Shown: positions 7,130 to 16,946, counted from the first letter of the stretch. The stretch is DNA of 38,756 bases from JAZNQN01 sp045590195 (GCA_045590195.1 JAZNQN010000059.1:1-38756); one strand, 5' to 3'. Notes: a model not told the origin generated them from the sequence alone. Numbers and translations are program-made.

Positions 7130-8287
7130 TTAAAGAATAACTCTTACTTTCAAAACGCCTTCAACTGCATTGATTTTTTGGATAACTGCATCGCTTGGAG
7201 GATTTGCAATATCGATAATTGTGTAAGCATATTCTTTTTTGCTTTTATTTATCATATTTTCGATATTGATTCCTTCATCAGCAAAAGCTGTTGAAAAACC
7301 GCTGAGGCTATTAGGAATGTTTTTGTGAGCAATACAAACTCTAACGCCTTCTCTTGGGCATTCGCAATCAGGGAAGTTAACGCTATTTGTAATATTACCA
7401 TCTTCGAGATAGTTTTTAATTTCGTTAACAGCCATTTTTGCGCAGTTATCTTCTGATTCAGGTGTTGACGCGCCAAGATGAGGAATGCAGATTGCGTTTT
7501 CTACTTCAAGAATTTTTTCATCAGGGAAGTCGGTTACATATTTTGCAATTTTACCGCCTTCAAGTGCCGCTTTAACTGCATCAAAATCAACAAGATCGCC
7601 TCTTGAGAAGTTGAGAAGACGGGCACCGTCTTTCATATATCCGATTGTTTCTGCGTTTATAAGGCCCTTTGTGCTGGGTGTAAGCGGAACGTGAATTGAA
7701 ATGTAGTCAGCTTCTTCCAAAACGGCCTTAAGGTCGCCGGAAAATTCAACGTGACGTGAAAGATGAAGCGCTGATTTAACTGACAAATATGGGTCGTAAC
7801 CGATAACCTTCATACCAAGGTGGAAAGCGCTGTTCGCAACCATAACACCAATTGCGCCAAGGCCGATTACAGCAAGCTTTTTGCCTTCAATTTCAGGGCC
7901 TGCGAAAGCTGATTTACCTTTTTCAACTGCTTTTGCAACGCCTTCTGTGCCTTTAAGTGTTTCTGCCCATTTTACTCCTGCAACAACATCACGTGATGAA
8001 AGGAGAAGGCCTAAAAGGGTAAGCTCTTTAACGGCATTTGCGTTAGCACCAGGAGTATTGAAAACAACAATACCCTCCTCAGAGCATTTGTCAATTGGAA
8101 TATTATTTACGCCTGCGCCTGCTCTTCCAACAGCCAATAGGCTTTCAGGAAGCTCCATTTCGTGCATAGAAAAGCTACGAAGCACGATAGCATCAGGATT
8201 TTCTTCGGTTTCGCTTATAGTGTAATTTGCAGGGAACAAATCAAGGCCGCATTTTGCGATTTTGTTAAGTGTTTTAATTTTGTACAT
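7130..8287 (-). CDS. serA: D-3-phosphoglycerate dehydrogenase with ACT domain
   Basis: The 385-residue NAD-dependent enzyme oxidises 3-phosphoglycerate to 3-phosphohydroxypyruvate, the first step to serine. Visible are the Rossmann motif VIGLGAIGVMVANSAFHLG near 144-162, the catalytic-domain strings SIHVPLTPSTKGLIN and NFSRGDLVD, and the histidine loop IPHLGASTPESEDNC near 273-287. A C-terminal ACT domain (about 320-385) may bind serine. It lacks the intervening ASB domain of the longest forms. The start at 8287 (ATG, MYKIKTL) is chosen because AAAGGAG lies ten bases upstream, overlapping the end of serC; the frame continues to a TTG at 8308, which is inside serC. It follows serC by one base, so the pair is one operon. 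Confidence 0.95.
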   Translation of the reverse strand: MYKIKTLNKIAKCGLDLFPANYTISETEENPDAIVLRSFSMHEMELPESLLAVGRAGAGVNNIPIDKCSEEGIVVFNTPGANANAVKELTLLGLLLSSRDVVAGVKWAETLKGTEGVAKAVEKGKSAFAGPEIEGKKLAVIGLGAIGVMVANSAFHLGMKVIGYDPYLSVKSALHLSRHVEFSGDLKAVLEEADYISIHVPLTPSTKGLINAETIGYMKDGARLLNFSRGDLVDFDAVKAALEGGKIAKYVTDFPDEKILEVENAICIPHLGASTPESEDNCAKMAVNEIKNYLEDGNITNSVNFPDCECPREGVRVCIAHKNIPNSLSGFSTAFADEGINIENMINKSKKEYAYTIIDIANPPSDAVIQKINAVEGVLKVRVIL

Positions 8288-8288
8288 C

Positions 8289-9377
8289 TTATTTGTTCTC
8301 CTTTTCAAATTTAGCCATAAAGTCTACAAGTGCATCAACGCCTGCTTCAGGCATAGCGTTATAAATGCTTGCACGCATACCGCCAACACTTCTGTGACCT
8401 TTAAGGTTAACAAAGCCTGCAGCAGTAGCTTCTTTAATGAATTTAGCATCAAGCTCTTCGTTGCCTGTAACAAATGGAACGTTCATAAGTGAACGGTCTT
8501 CTTTTGTTACGGTACCGGTAAACATTTTGCTCTCATCAAGGAAGTTATAAAGCTTATTTGCTTTACGAACGTTAATTTCTTCCATAGCTTCAACGCCGCC
8601 AAGCTCTTCAATCCATTTTAATACAAGCATACAAATGTAAATGCAGTAGCATGGGGGAGTGTTGTACATTGAGCCATTTTCAGCATGAGTGCTGTATTTA
8701 AGCATTGTTGGAGCACATTCAATGGTGTCGCCAATAAGGTCTTCACGCATAATGCCTATTGTAAGGCCGGCAGGAGCAATATTTTTCTGAGCGCCTGCGT
8801 AAAGAAGGCCGAATTTTGAAACATCCATTTTCTGTGAAAGAATGTTTGAAGAAATATCAGCAACAAGTGGAACATTACCTGTATCAGGAAGTTTTGAATC
8901 GATATAACGTGTTCCGTAAATTGTGTTATTATATGTAATGTGGAAATAGTCAGCTTCTTTATCAAAAGTAGCGCTGTCAAGCTCAGGAATATATGAGAAT
9001 GTTTTGTCAGCACTTGAAGCAACAACATTGGCTGTACCATATTTATTACATTCTGATGCAGCTTTTTTCGACCATGTACCTGTTAAAACATAGTCAGCCT
9101 TCATATTCTTTTTAAGAAGGTTTAGAGGAACCATTGCAAACTGAGTTGAAGCACCGCCCTGCATAAACATAACCTTGTAGTTTTCAGGAATTGACATAAG
9201 CTTTCTGAGAAGTTCTTCAGCTGTGTCGATAATTTCCTGGAATGGCTTTGAGCGATGGCTCATTTCCATAACGCTCATTCCTGTGCCGTTATAATTAAGC
9301 ATTTCTGCCTGAGCCTTTTTAAGAACCTCTAATGGAAGCATAGAAGGACCTGCAGAAAAGTTATAAACTCTTTCCAT
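8289..9377 (-). CDS. serC: Phosphoserine aminotransferase
   Basis: The 362-residue class V PLP aminotransferase converts 3-phosphohydroxypyruvate plus glutamate to phosphoserine. The N-terminal YNFSAGPSMLPLEVL, the MSHRSKPFQEI string, the cofactor lysine in YAGAQKNIAPAGLTI near 197 and the C-terminal GHRSVGGMRASIYNAM, which binds the substrate phosphate, are all classic. The start at 9375-9377 follows AAAGGG by nine bases. serC then serA is a common order in Clostridia. Phosphoserine phosphatase is not in the window. Confidence 0.96.
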   Translation of the reverse strand: MERVYNFSAGPSMLPLEVLKKAQAEMLNYNGTGMSVMEMSHRSKPFQEIIDTAEELLRKLMSIPENYKVMFMQGGASTQFAMVPLNLLKKNMKADYVLTGTWSKKAASECNKYGTANVVASSADKTFSYIPELDSATFDKEADYFHITYNNTIYGTRYIDSKLPDTGNVPLVADISSNILSQKMDVSKFGLLYAGAQKNIAPAGLTIGIMREDLIGDTIECAPTMLKYSTHAENGSMYNTPPCYCIYICMLVLKWIEELGGVEAMEEINVRKANKLYNFLDESKMFTGTVTKEDRSLMNVPFVTGNEELDAKFIKEATAAGFVNLKGHRSVGGMRASIYNAMPEAGVDALVDFMAKFEKENK

Positions 9378-9466
9378 AATTAACAACCCTTTCTTATTAT
9401 AAAATATATTATTTTAATTATAGCACCTATATATTACGAAATTGTTACAAAATTAACAAACTTTCG

Positions 9467-10048
9467 CTATTCTTTTCCTTCAAGAAGGAATGTGGCCTCC
9501 ATATCGGCAACAGATGCCGCAAAAGCCAGAGGATATTTTTCAAAAGCGGCGCTTACGTTGCGCGCTTCTTCAACGCCAGAAAAGCCCATATGGTATCTTA
9601 TTGCAAAGGCTTCTTCGCGAGTTAGGCGCATAAAACCGGAAATAATGTAAACAGATTTTTCGCCGTGACCATAGGGCATATCATCGTCAAATTCGTAGTA
9701 GGGAACCTGCTTCCAAACGCCGTTTTCCTTAACGTTTCTTGTGCTTTCCTTATAGCAGTTTATTTTACAAACATCGTGTAAAAGCGAAACAATTGCAACT
9801 GTTTCGGGAGAATATTCAAGGCCGTATAAATCCTGAACTCGCTCTCTTTCAAGATAGTCGCAAAGGCAGTGATAAACGTTTAAACTATGCTCGCAAAGGC
9901 CGCCTGCATAACTGCCGTGAAAACGGGTTGAAGCAGGGGCACTGAAAAAGTCAGACGCTGAAGAAAGCAGAAAATCAAGCAATTTGTCAGCGCCTTCTCT
10001 TTTAATATTTTCGTTATAAATTTCTAAAAATTCTTCTTTAAAACTCAT
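9467..10048 (-). CDS. HD-domain metal-dependent phosphohydrolase
   Basis: The 193-residue protein shows the ordered ligands of an HD domain: His54 in GGLCEHSLNVYHCL, the HD pair at 91-92 in SLLHDVCKI, further histidines near 127 (YGHGEKS) and 152 (RYHMGFSG), and a terminal Asp (ASVADMEATF). Such proteins hydrolyse phosphomonoesters or phosphodiesters of nucleotides, and the exact substrate is unknown. Its ATG overlaps the ligA stop by four bases (ATGA), so translation is coupled to DNA ligase. That suggests a nucleotide or nucleic-acid housekeeping role. Confidence 0.88.
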   Translation of the reverse strand: MSFKEEFLEIYNENIKREGADKLLDFLLSSASDFFSAPASTRFHGSYAGGLCEHSLNVYHCLCDYLERERVQDLYGLEYSPETVAIVSLLHDVCKINCYKESTRNVKENGVWKQVPYYEFDDDMPYGHGEKSVYIISGFMRLTREEAFAIRYHMGFSGVEEARNVSAAFEKYPLAFAASVADMEATFLLEGKE

Positions 10049-12021
10049 TTTAATTCTCCTGTCATTTCTAAAAATTCCTGCTGATTTATTATGGTAACCT
10101 CAAGCTTTTGCGCCTTTTCAAGCTTTGAGCCTGCGGCTTCGCCTGCTAAAACATAGTCGGTTTTTGCTGAAACTGATGAAGAAACTTTGCCACCCAAACT
10201 TTCAATTATTTTGCCTGCCTCGCTTCGTGACATATCGGGCAAAGTTCCCGTTAAAACAAAGGTTTTGCCTTCAAATAAACTGCCAACGTTTTCGGCGGTT
10301 TCTTCAGTTCTTACCCCTGCCGCTATTATAAGGTTTAAGTTTTCGCGGGCTTCACTGTTTTCAAAATAATCTTTAAGGCTTTGTGCCATTTTTTCGCCAA
10401 TATCGTTAATTGCCGAAATTTCTTCTGTTGTGGCAGACAATATGGCATCAAGAGTTTTAAAATGTTTTGCAATTATCTGCGCTGCTCTTTTGCCTATATG
10501 CCTTATGCCAAGAGCAAATAAAAGGTTTGAAAGTTCACGGTTTTTGGAGCTTTCTATTGCCGTAATTATATTTTCGGCGCTTTTATCGCCCATTTTGTCA
10601 AGAGCGCTTATGTCTTCAGCTTTAAGAGAATAAAGGTCGCCGCTACGGTCGATTAAACCTTCTTCAATAAGCTTGTATACAAGAGATGGCCCCATGCCCT
10701 CAATATCCATTGCATCACGGGAGGCAAAGTGAATAATTCTTCTGCCTTTCTGAGAGGGGCAATATTCGTTTGTACAGCGATAAGCCGCCTCGCCTTCTGC
10801 ACGATGAAGGGGAGAATAACATACGGGACAGCTATCAGGCATTTTAAATTGGGCTTCATCGCCTGTGCGTTTTTCTTTTATAACCCTTACAACCTCAGGG
10901 ATAATGTCGCCCGCTTTCTGAAGCAAAACGGTGTCGCCTATGCGAATATCTTTTTCTTCAATAAAATTCATATTATGAAGGGTTGCACGGCTTACATTTG
11001 TTCCTGCCAAAGTAACAGTTTCCAAAACGGCGTTTGGCGTAACTGCGCCTGTTCTGCCAATTTGAAGTACAATGTCAAGAAGTTTTGTTTCTTTCTGCTC
11101 TGCAGGAAATTTAAAGGCCGCCGCCCATCTTGGGTATTTTGATGTACTGCCCATTTCCTCACGCAAAGGGAGACTGTTAACCTTAATAACAGCGCCATCT
11201 ATATCATAATAATATGAGCTTCTGCCTTCGCCTATACTTTGTACTTTTTCGAAGGCTTCTTCAATGGTTTTAAAAGGCTTTTCGTGTGGAATTACTTTAA
11301 AACCAAGCTTTCCAAGCTTTTCAATAGCTTCAATGTGGGTTTCAAAGGAAATGCCCTCTGCTCTTTGAACGTTGAAAACAAAAATATCAAGTTCACGCTC
11401 GGCGGTAATGGCGCTGTCAAGCTGACGAAGGGAGCCTGCCGCCGCATTTCGGGGATTTGCAAAAATGCTTTCGCCGCTTTCGCTTCGCTGCTCGTTAAGC
11501 TTTACAAAAGCTTCTCTTGGCATAAAAACCTCGCCCCTTACTTCAAGATAGGGGATTTTTTCAGTAAGCTTCTTAGGAATTGACTTTATGGTTTTAAGAT
11601 TATGTGTAACATCTTCGCCAACCAATCCGTCGCCCCTTGTAGAGCCGCGGAAAAATTCGCCGTTTTTATATTCAAGCGAAACAGAAAGCCCGTCAATTTT
11701 AGGCTCAACGGTGTATTCTGGTTCAAAACCCAGCGCTTCGGCAGTTTTTCGGCCAAAATCAATAAATTCATCGCGGCTGAAAACATCATTAAGGCTTTCC
11801 ATTTTAACGGCGTGTAAAACCTCGCCAAAAGCAGACGAAGCCTTGCCGCCAACATTTTGTGTGGGGGAACTTTCTTCTGCCAGGTCGGGGTTTTCGGCCT
11901 CAAGTTGTTTAAGCTGCCTTAAAAGCATATCATATTCATAGTCCGAAATTTCGGGATTATCGTCGTTATAATAACGGTCGCTGTGATATTTAATAAGTTC
12001 ACGAAGCTCTTTAATATCCAA
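10045..12021 (-). CDS. ligA: NAD-dependent DNA ligase
   Basis: The 658-residue ligase seals nicks using NAD+. Domain Ia comes first (ELRELIKYHSDRYYNDDNPEISD), then the adenylation motif VEPKIDGLS with catalytic lysine near 112, motif GRTGAVTPNAVLE, the OB fold, a four-cysteine zinc finger (CPVC ... CTNEYC near 405-424), helix-hairpin-helix repeats and a C-terminal BRCT domain (EGKTFVLTGTLPDMSR). The start is taken as TTG at 12019-12021 (reads as LDIKEL), because GTAGGTG lies five to six bases before it and LigA proteins normally begin at this motif; the open frame to 12060 passes through the glnN terminator hairpin. It is coupled to the HD gene downstream. Confidence 0.96.
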   Translation of the reverse strand: MDIKELRELIKYHSDRYYNDDNPEISDYEYDMLLRQLKQLEAENPDLAEESSPTQNVGGKASSAFGEVLHAVKMESLNDVFSRDEFIDFGRKTAEALGFEPEYTVEPKIDGLSVSLEYKNGEFFRGSTRGDGLVGEDVTHNLKTIKSIPKKLTEKIPYLEVRGEVFMPREAFVKLNEQRSESGESIFANPRNAAAGSLRQLDSAITAERELDIFVFNVQRAEGISFETHIEAIEKLGKLGFKVIPHEKPFKTIEEAFEKVQSIGEGRSSYYYDIDGAVIKVNSLPLREEMGSTSKYPRWAAAFKFPAEQKETKLLDIVLQIGRTGAVTPNAVLETVTLAGTNVSRATLHNMNFIEEKDIRIGDTVLLQKAGDIIPEVVRVIKEKRTGDEAQFKMPDSCPVCYSPLHRAEGEAAYRCTNEYCPSQKGRRIIHFASRDAMDIEGMGPSLVYKLIEEGLIDRSGDLYSLKAEDISALDKMGDKSAENIITAIESSKNRELSNLLFALGIRHIGKRAAQIIAKHFKTLDAILSATTEEISAINDIGEKMAQSLKDYFENSEARENLNLIIAAGVRTEETAENVGSLFEGKTFVLTGTLPDMSRSEAGKIIESLGGKVSSSVSAKTDYVLAGEAAGSKLEKAQKLEVTIINQQEFLEMTGELK

Positions 12022-12049
12022 TTTTACACCTACTTTATTTAAGTTTTTC

Positions 12050-12080
12050 AAAACCGACAACGGAAAGTGCTGTCGGTTTT
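12050..12080 (-). terminator. Hairpin after glnN
   Basis: AAAACCGACA (12050-12059) pairs with TGTCGGTTTT (12071-12080) around an 11-nt loop. It lies 9 bp past the glnN stop and before ligA, followed on the minus strand by TTTTGAAAAAC. Its short T-tract suggests partial read-through into ligA. Confidence 0.65.
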
Positions 12081-12088
12081 GTTATTAG

Positions 12089-14173
12089 CTATTCACTTAA
12101 CATTATTCGACCATAAGATGGATAAGGCCAGTATTTTTTTGCAACCGTCATTTCCGCTTCATCAGCAATAGCGCGTATTGCGCGCATTGTAGGAATTACG
12201 CCGTCTTTAAAAGCGATAGCCTCTGTTAGAGCATTTTTGCCTTCTGTAAGATAAAGCTTTTTATCAAGCTCTTCTGAAAGGGCATGAAGTTCATCGGCAG
12301 AATTTGAAAGCTTTAAAAGAATGTCGGTTTCATATTTACACGGAATATCGCCGCAGGCAGATTTTTTATAAGAAATAGTTTCTGCCAGCTCTTTCATATA
12401 AGAAGTAATTGCAGGAAGAATTTCTTTTTTTAGCATCTGGCGCATTGTAATTGCTTCGATGTTAATTGTTTTAGAATATTCTTCAAGCAAAATTTCATAT
12501 CTTGAATAAATTTCTGCTTCTGTGTAAATGTTGTGTTTTGTAAAAAGGTCGATATTCTTCTGCTCTATAAAACAGGGAAGTGCATCAACAGTTGTTTTAA
12601 GGTTTAAAAGGCCGCGTTTTTCAGCTTCTTTTGTCCATTCGTCAGAGTAGTTATTTTCGTTGAAAATAATCCTCGAATGTTCCTTTAAGGTTTTCTGCAT
12701 TATTTCGTTTAAGGTAGCAGTAAAATCATCGCTTTCTTCAAGCAAAGTTGCAAACTCGTCCAAAACTTCTGCAACAGCCGTGTTTATAACCGTATTAGGC
12801 TCTGAAATTGAAGAAGATGAGCCAAGCATACGAAACTCGAATTTATTACCTGTAAATGCAAATGGGGAGGTACGGTTTCTGTCGGTAGTGTCTTTCAAAA
12901 ATGCCGGTAAAACTTTGGCAATTTTTAAAACGCCTGCTTCTTTTCTAACGTAGCCTTCTCCGTTTGCAACCGATTCCAAAATTTCAGAAAGCTCGTCGCC
13001 AAGAAACATTGAAATAATTGCAGGGGGTGCTTCGCTTTCGCCAAGACGGTGGTCGTTTCCGGCGCTTGCAACCGATGCCCTTAAAAGCCCCTGATATGTG
13101 TCAACCGCTTTAATAACTGCGGTTAAGAAAAGTAAAAACTGTGCGTTATGTTCAGGCTTGTCGCCGGGGTTTAAAAGGTTTTCGCCATCGTTTGTTGAAA
13201 GTGACCAGTTGTTGTGTTTACCGCTGCCATTAACGCAGGAGAAAGGCTTTTCGTGAAGCAAACATTCAAGACCGTGGCGGTTTGCAACGGTTTTCATAAG
13301 CTCCATCATAAGCTGATTCTGGTCGGCAGCAATATTTGTAGATGTAAATATAGGAGCCAGCTCGTGCTGCGCAGGAGCAGCTTCGTTGTGTTCAGTTTTT
13401 GCGTAAACGCCAAGTTTCCAAAGCTCTTCGTCAAGCTCTTTCATAAAGGCTTTAACTCTTGGCTTTATAGTTCCAAAATAGTGGTCGTCTTTCTGCTGGT
13501 CTTTGGGCGATTTTGCGCCAAAGAGAGTTCTGCCGCAGTAAAGAAGATCGCTTCGTTTGTTATACATTTCCTTGTCAATAAGAAAATATTCCTGCTCTGC
13601 GCCAACAGTTGCAATAACTCTTCTTGCGCTTTCGTTGCCAAAAAGGCGCAAAATACGGAGCGCGTGCTTTGAAACTGCATCCATCGAGCGAAGAAGCGGA
13701 GTTTTCTTGTCAAGAGCTTCGCCGCCGTAAGCGCAGAAAGCTGTTGGAATACAGAGGGTATTGTTTTTTATAAAAGCGTAAGAAGTAGGGTCCCAAGTGG
13801 TGTAGCCTCTTGCCTCAAATGTGGCACGAAGCCCGCCTGAAGGGAAAGAAGAAGCGTCAGCCTCGCCGCTCATAAGGTTTTTGCCGGTAAATTCCATAAT
13901 AACGGTACCGTCGGCCTCGGGGGCAATAAAGCTGTCGTGTTTTTCGGCTGTAATGCCTGTCATAGGCTGAAACCAGTGTGTAAAATGAGTTGCACCTTTT
14001 TCAATTGCCCAGTCTTTCATAACAGAGGCAACAACATTTGTAATTGATGCATCAAGCCTTTTACCGTCGGTTATAGTTTTTTTAAGCGCCTTATAAGTAT
14101 CTTTTGGCAGTCTTTCGCGCATTATTCTGTCGCTGAAAACATAGCTGCCGAAAATTTCTCCTATTTTAGTCAT
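12089..14173 (-). CDS. glnN: Glutamine synthetase type III
   Basis: The 694-residue length and strings such as THFTHWFQPMTGITAEKHDSF, FSGGLRATFEARGYT-type substrate-channel residues (read here as SSFPSGGLRATFEARGYT), GAEQEYFLID, and KTEHNEAAPAQHELAPIF mark the large GSIII class, which forms dodecamers and makes glutamine from glutamate, ammonia and ATP. VNGSGKHNNWSLS near 310 is the ammonium and glutamate site. The start at 14173 is chosen because GGAGGAG sits directly before it; the alternative GTG at 14185 is part of that ribosome site. It follows the thioesterase gene by 11 bp. No type I glnA is seen here. Confidence 0.95.
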   Translation of the reverse strand: MTKIGEIFGSYVFSDRIMRERLPKDTYKALKKTITDGKRLDASITNVVASVMKDWAIEKGATHFTHWFQPMTGITAEKHDSFIAPEADGTVIMEFTGKNLMSGEADASSFPSGGLRATFEARGYTTWDPTSYAFIKNNTLCIPTAFCAYGGEALDKKTPLLRSMDAVSKHALRILRLFGNESARRVIATVGAEQEYFLIDKEMYNKRSDLLYCGRTLFGAKSPKDQQKDDHYFGTIKPRVKAFMKELDEELWKLGVYAKTEHNEAAPAQHELAPIFTSTNIAADQNQLMMELMKTVANRHGLECLLHEKPFSCVNGSGKHNNWSLSTNDGENLLNPGDKPEHNAQFLLFLTAVIKAVDTYQGLLRASVASAGNDHRLGESEAPPAIISMFLGDELSEILESVANGEGYVRKEAGVLKIAKVLPAFLKDTTDRNRTSPFAFTGNKFEFRMLGSSSSISEPNTVINTAVAEVLDEFATLLEESDDFTATLNEIMQKTLKEHSRIIFNENNYSDEWTKEAEKRGLLNLKTTVDALPCFIEQKNIDLFTKHNIYTEAEIYSRYEILLEEYSKTINIEAITMRQMLKKEILPAITSYMKELAETISYKKSACGDIPCKYETDILLKLSNSADELHALSEELDKKLYLTEGKNALTEAIAFKDGVIPTMRAIRAIADEAEMTVAKKYWPYPSYGRIMLSE

Positions 14174-14184
14174 AAACTCCTCCA

Positions 14185-14583
14185 CTAGTTAAGTTTTCTA
14201 AATCCTGTTGAAGTAACAGTTGCAACTTTTTTTCCTTCGTCTGTAAAAACATCGGTTATAAAAAAGCAGGTTGCTCTGCCACTTTTAACACTTTTTGCCT
14301 CGGCATAAAGATATTTGCCTTTTGCGGGCGAGAGGTATGTTATGTTACAGGTTTGCGAAACAGTTACGGGGTTTCCTGCATTTGCCGCAACTGCAAAAGT
14401 AAAATCGGCAAGGGTGTAAATTGCGCCGCCCATAACAACCCCGTCGGCATTTAAGTGATGAGGCTTAATGTCAAAATGGCATTTTGCATAGCCTTCTTCT
14501 ACTTCGTCAATAATAATTCCCGTTGCCTCGGTTGCAAAAATATCTTTGCTGAAAAATTCAAGTGCTTTTTCTTTGTGGTTCAT
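14185..14583 (-). CDS. Hotdog-fold thioesterase (PaaI family)
   Basis: The 132-residue product carries the PaaI/4HBT core: HHLNADGVVMGGAIYTLADFTFAVAAN near 37-63, with the HLN...G active-site segment and the long central helix, then QTCNITYLSPAKG and a final beta hairpin. Such enzymes hydrolyse aryl- or acyl-CoA thioesters. The start is the ATG at 14583, with AGAGG eight bases upstream; the open frame reaches a TTG at 14601 that overlaps the preceding gene's stop. A link to the PaaK-made thioesters 10 kb away is plausible but only inference. Confidence 0.88.
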   Translation of the reverse strand: MNHKEKALEFFSKDIFATEATGIIIDEVEEGYAKCHFDIKPHHLNADGVVMGGAIYTLADFTFAVAANAGNPVTVSQTCNITYLSPAKGKYLYAEAKSVKSGRATCFFITDVFTDEGKKVATVTSTGFRKLN

Positions 14584-14593
14584 AATAGTGCCT

Positions 14594-16804
14594 CTAATCA
14601 AATAGTTTTGTTATTTCATATAAAAGGTTTTGGCCGCTTAATTTAAACTTAATGTAAACGGCACTATTGAATGTTTTGGTAAAATCATCAAGAGATATTG
14701 AAGGATATTCTTTAATTGTTATATATCTCACTCCGCTGTCAACATCAACCGAAGTTTCGCTTCCGGGAGAAACCACAAAAACATTCTTACCAAGATTATA
14801 TAACTTTTCAAGTGTTTTGTCAAACATTCTCTGCGCACTTTTATCTGAAAAATTATTTCCCGAAGGCAAATAAATTAAAATATTTTTTTCGGGAGCATTT
14901 TCAAGGTTTAAAAAGCTTTTCCAGCTGTCAAATCCTTTTGAAACGGATAAGTCGTTTCTTACAGTAATAATTTTTGTGTTTTTAATGCTTTTTTCCGACA
15001 AAGATGAAAGGTTTTTTGAAGAAGCGGTTGCCGCTCCTGCTGAATAAGAAATGTTTGCATCGTAGGCTTTTTCTTCAATTTTGGCATTTATAACTTTATT
15101 TAAAAATGTATTACTTTTAAGGGTTGAAGGCAGAATAATAAAATCAGGATTTTCAACCTTTGCGTTAAAACGGTCGAATATCAGGCTTTTTTCGTAATCG
15201 CCGTTTATGGTTGTTTTAATAATTTTATCGCCAAAGGTTGCAGAAATTACTGCTTTGCCGTTTGCGGTTACATTTCCCATTGAAACAGTTGCATCTCCGC
15301 TTTCAACGCGCCAGCCTACAACTTCGGGAGAAATTTGCGATTTAAAGCCGTTTGCATCGGCGGCAACTATGGCAAAATACCCTTTACTGCCTTTAAATGT
15401 TTCGGGGTAAAAAGTAAGATTTGCAATGTTTTCCAGAACATTTATCTCTGTTGTAGCGCTAACGCCGTTATATGTTGCGGTAACAGTTCTTTTTCCGGCT
15501 TTTTGGGGGTAGTAAACATTGCCTTCAAATCTTCCGCCGTCATCAGCCGAAAAAGAAATATCGTTGCCGATAATTGTTGGGTTTTTGTAATTATCAAAAG
15601 GTGTTGCCCAAATCTGTACATAGTCGCCAAGGCAAACATTTTCTTTTGAAGTGGAAAGTGTCATAGAAGCAAAATATGGGTTTTGGCCTACACTTTTAAC
15701 CCCAAGTGCCGTTGAAATACTGCGTTCTCCACCATCGGACGGGGTATTGGCAACTTCAATGTTTCCGGCAGAATTTCTTGAAACCATTTCGGTACTTCCG
15801 CCACCGTCGAAGTTAATTGCAGAATATGCACCCAGCGAAATTAAAAGATTTGCAAGTGCTGTTTGTGACATACCTGGAGTAGAGTCTTCTCTGCCTTCTA
15901 CGGTTACAAGATAAAGTTTTTTTCCGTCTTTTGAAATGCCTGCGGCACTTCTTGGATGATTGCCTGAAACGTTGTGGGAAAACTTTGCAACACTACCATT
16001 TTGCACAAGAACACTTCCGCCGCCAATGGCTGTTTCTATCTCGCCTAAATCAGGTGTAATTGAAATTTTAATTTCCGCCTTGTCGCCAACTTCAAAATTT
16101 TCTGCAAAGAAGTTATTTATGGCGGGATTAACTTTCAAAATGCATCCGTTTTCAGGAATGGGAGTTTCGCCCGCATCTACGGTAAGAGAGACAACTGTAC
16201 CATCAATAATTGTCATTTCAACACTTTGGTCGGTGTTTTTTGGTGTTACAGGACCAAAATCCTTTGTAAACATTACAATTGAATTTGTTGAATGGTATTT
16301 GTTTATATGCAAAATCTGCATTTTATTGCCGTTATCTGCGTGAAGATAAATTTCTGTTTGAAAATAATCAGTAAGCAGCTTGCCGTCAATTTCAGCTAAA
16401 GCGGCAAGGCCTCTGTCGTGTGATGCAGAAGAAATAATTTCGCCTTTTTCTACTGTAAGCCCAAGGGGAGTTGTTTTGCCGGCAGGGGTTGTTGTATCAA
16501 AAAAGTCGGCATTAATTGCCGCAACTGCGTTGCCGGATGCGGCAAGGGAGGAAAGGGTTTCCTTGTCGCTTACTCCGTTTTTGGAAAAAAGAGTGGTTAT
16601 ATCAACATTTTCATCGTTTAAATCGGCGCAAATAACATTTATTTTCTGCCATGAGCCGTCGGTTAAACGCTCAATATAGCTGTGAGTTACGCCCCTTGTA
16701 ATTTCTTTGGTAGTTATATCTTCGTAAACAGTTTGAGCTGAAACGCCGCAAAAAACAAGCATTGTAGCAACAGATATGCAAATTATTTTTTTAATTGTTT
16801 TCAT
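14594..16804 (-). CDS. Secreted phosphodiester glycosidase (NAGPA-domain) protein
   Basis: The 736-residue protein starts with a signal peptide (about 1-23: basic KTIKK, hydrophobic IICISVATMLVFCG, then VSAQ). Residues 85-370 form a NAGPA-type domain with AAINADFFD (96-103), HPRSAAGI (283-290) and the hallmark DGGGST (333-338). Such proteins remove N-acetylglucosamine or sugar phosphodiesters and occur in spore-cortex or envelope contexts. Residues near 375-550 look like Ig-like beta modules, and the last 180 residues resemble a worn phosphoesterase-like domain that I cannot name. Start ATG at 16804 follows AGGAGGT. It is the first gene of the minus-strand run and is divergent from spoIIQ. 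Confidence 0.85.
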   Translation of the reverse strand: MKTIKKIICISVATMLVFCGVSAQTVYEDITTKEITRGVTHSYIERLTDGSWQKINVICADLNDENVDITTLFSKNGVSDKETLSSLAASGNAVAAINADFFDTTTPAGKTTPLGLTVEKGEIISSASHDRGLAALAEIDGKLLTDYFQTEIYLHADNGNKMQILHINKYHSTNSIVMFTKDFGPVTPKNTDQSVEMTIIDGTVVSLTVDAGETPIPENGCILKVNPAINNFFAENFEVGDKAEIKISITPDLGEIETAIGGGSVLVQNGSVAKFSHNVSGNHPRSAAGISKDGKKLYLVTVEGREDSTPGMSQTALANLLISLGAYSAINFDGGGSTEMVSRNSAGNIEVANTPSDGGERSISTALGVKSVGQNPYFASMTLSTSKENVCLGDYVQIWATPFDNYKNPTIIGNDISFSADDGGRFEGNVYYPQKAGKRTVTATYNGVSATTEINVLENIANLTFYPETFKGSKGYFAIVAADANGFKSQISPEVVGWRVESGDATVSMGNVTANGKAVISATFGDKIIKTTINGDYEKSLIFDRFNAKVENPDFIILPSTLKSNTFLNKVINAKIEEKAYDANISYSAGAATASSKNLSSLSEKSIKNTKIITVRNDLSVSKGFDSWKSFLNLENAPEKNILIYLPSGNNFSDKSAQRMFDKTLEKLYNLGKNVFVVSPGSETSVDVDSGVRYITIKEYPSISLDDFTKTFNSAVYIKFKLSGQNLLYEITKLFD

Positions 16805-16834
16805 TTTTCTACCTCCTATGTAGAGTTTAACATA

Positions 16835-16863
16835 ATTATAACATAATGATATTCATTTTGAAA
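16835..16863 (-). promoter_or_regulatory. Likely SigA promoter of the NAGPA gene
   Basis: On the minus strand TATAAT (16835-16840) lies 17 bp after a weak -35, TTTCAA (16858-16863), about 15 bp before the ribosome site. Confidence 0.55.
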
Positions 16864-16895
16864 GAGATAAAAAACTTTTGTAACAGAATATTAAT

Positions 16896-16924
16896 GTATT
16901 ATCAAATTTCCATATGGGAACAAT
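16896..16924 (+). promoter_or_regulatory. SigF/SigG-type forespore promoter of the spoIIQ-like gene
   Basis: GTATT (16896-16900), a 15-bp spacer and GGGAACAAT (16916-16924) match the forespore consensus (GHATR, 15-16 bp, GGNNANAHT) with the -10 fully matched and one -35 mismatch. No SigA -10 lies in the same gap on this strand. Confidence 0.6.
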
Positions 16925-16946
16925 ATTTTTGAAAGGGAGTGTTTTA

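Noticed and set aside
13214..13672. 152-codon plus-strand frame inside glnN
   Set aside because: Antisense to a well-conserved gene; no ribosome site and a cysteine- and phenylalanine-rich composition typical of shadows.
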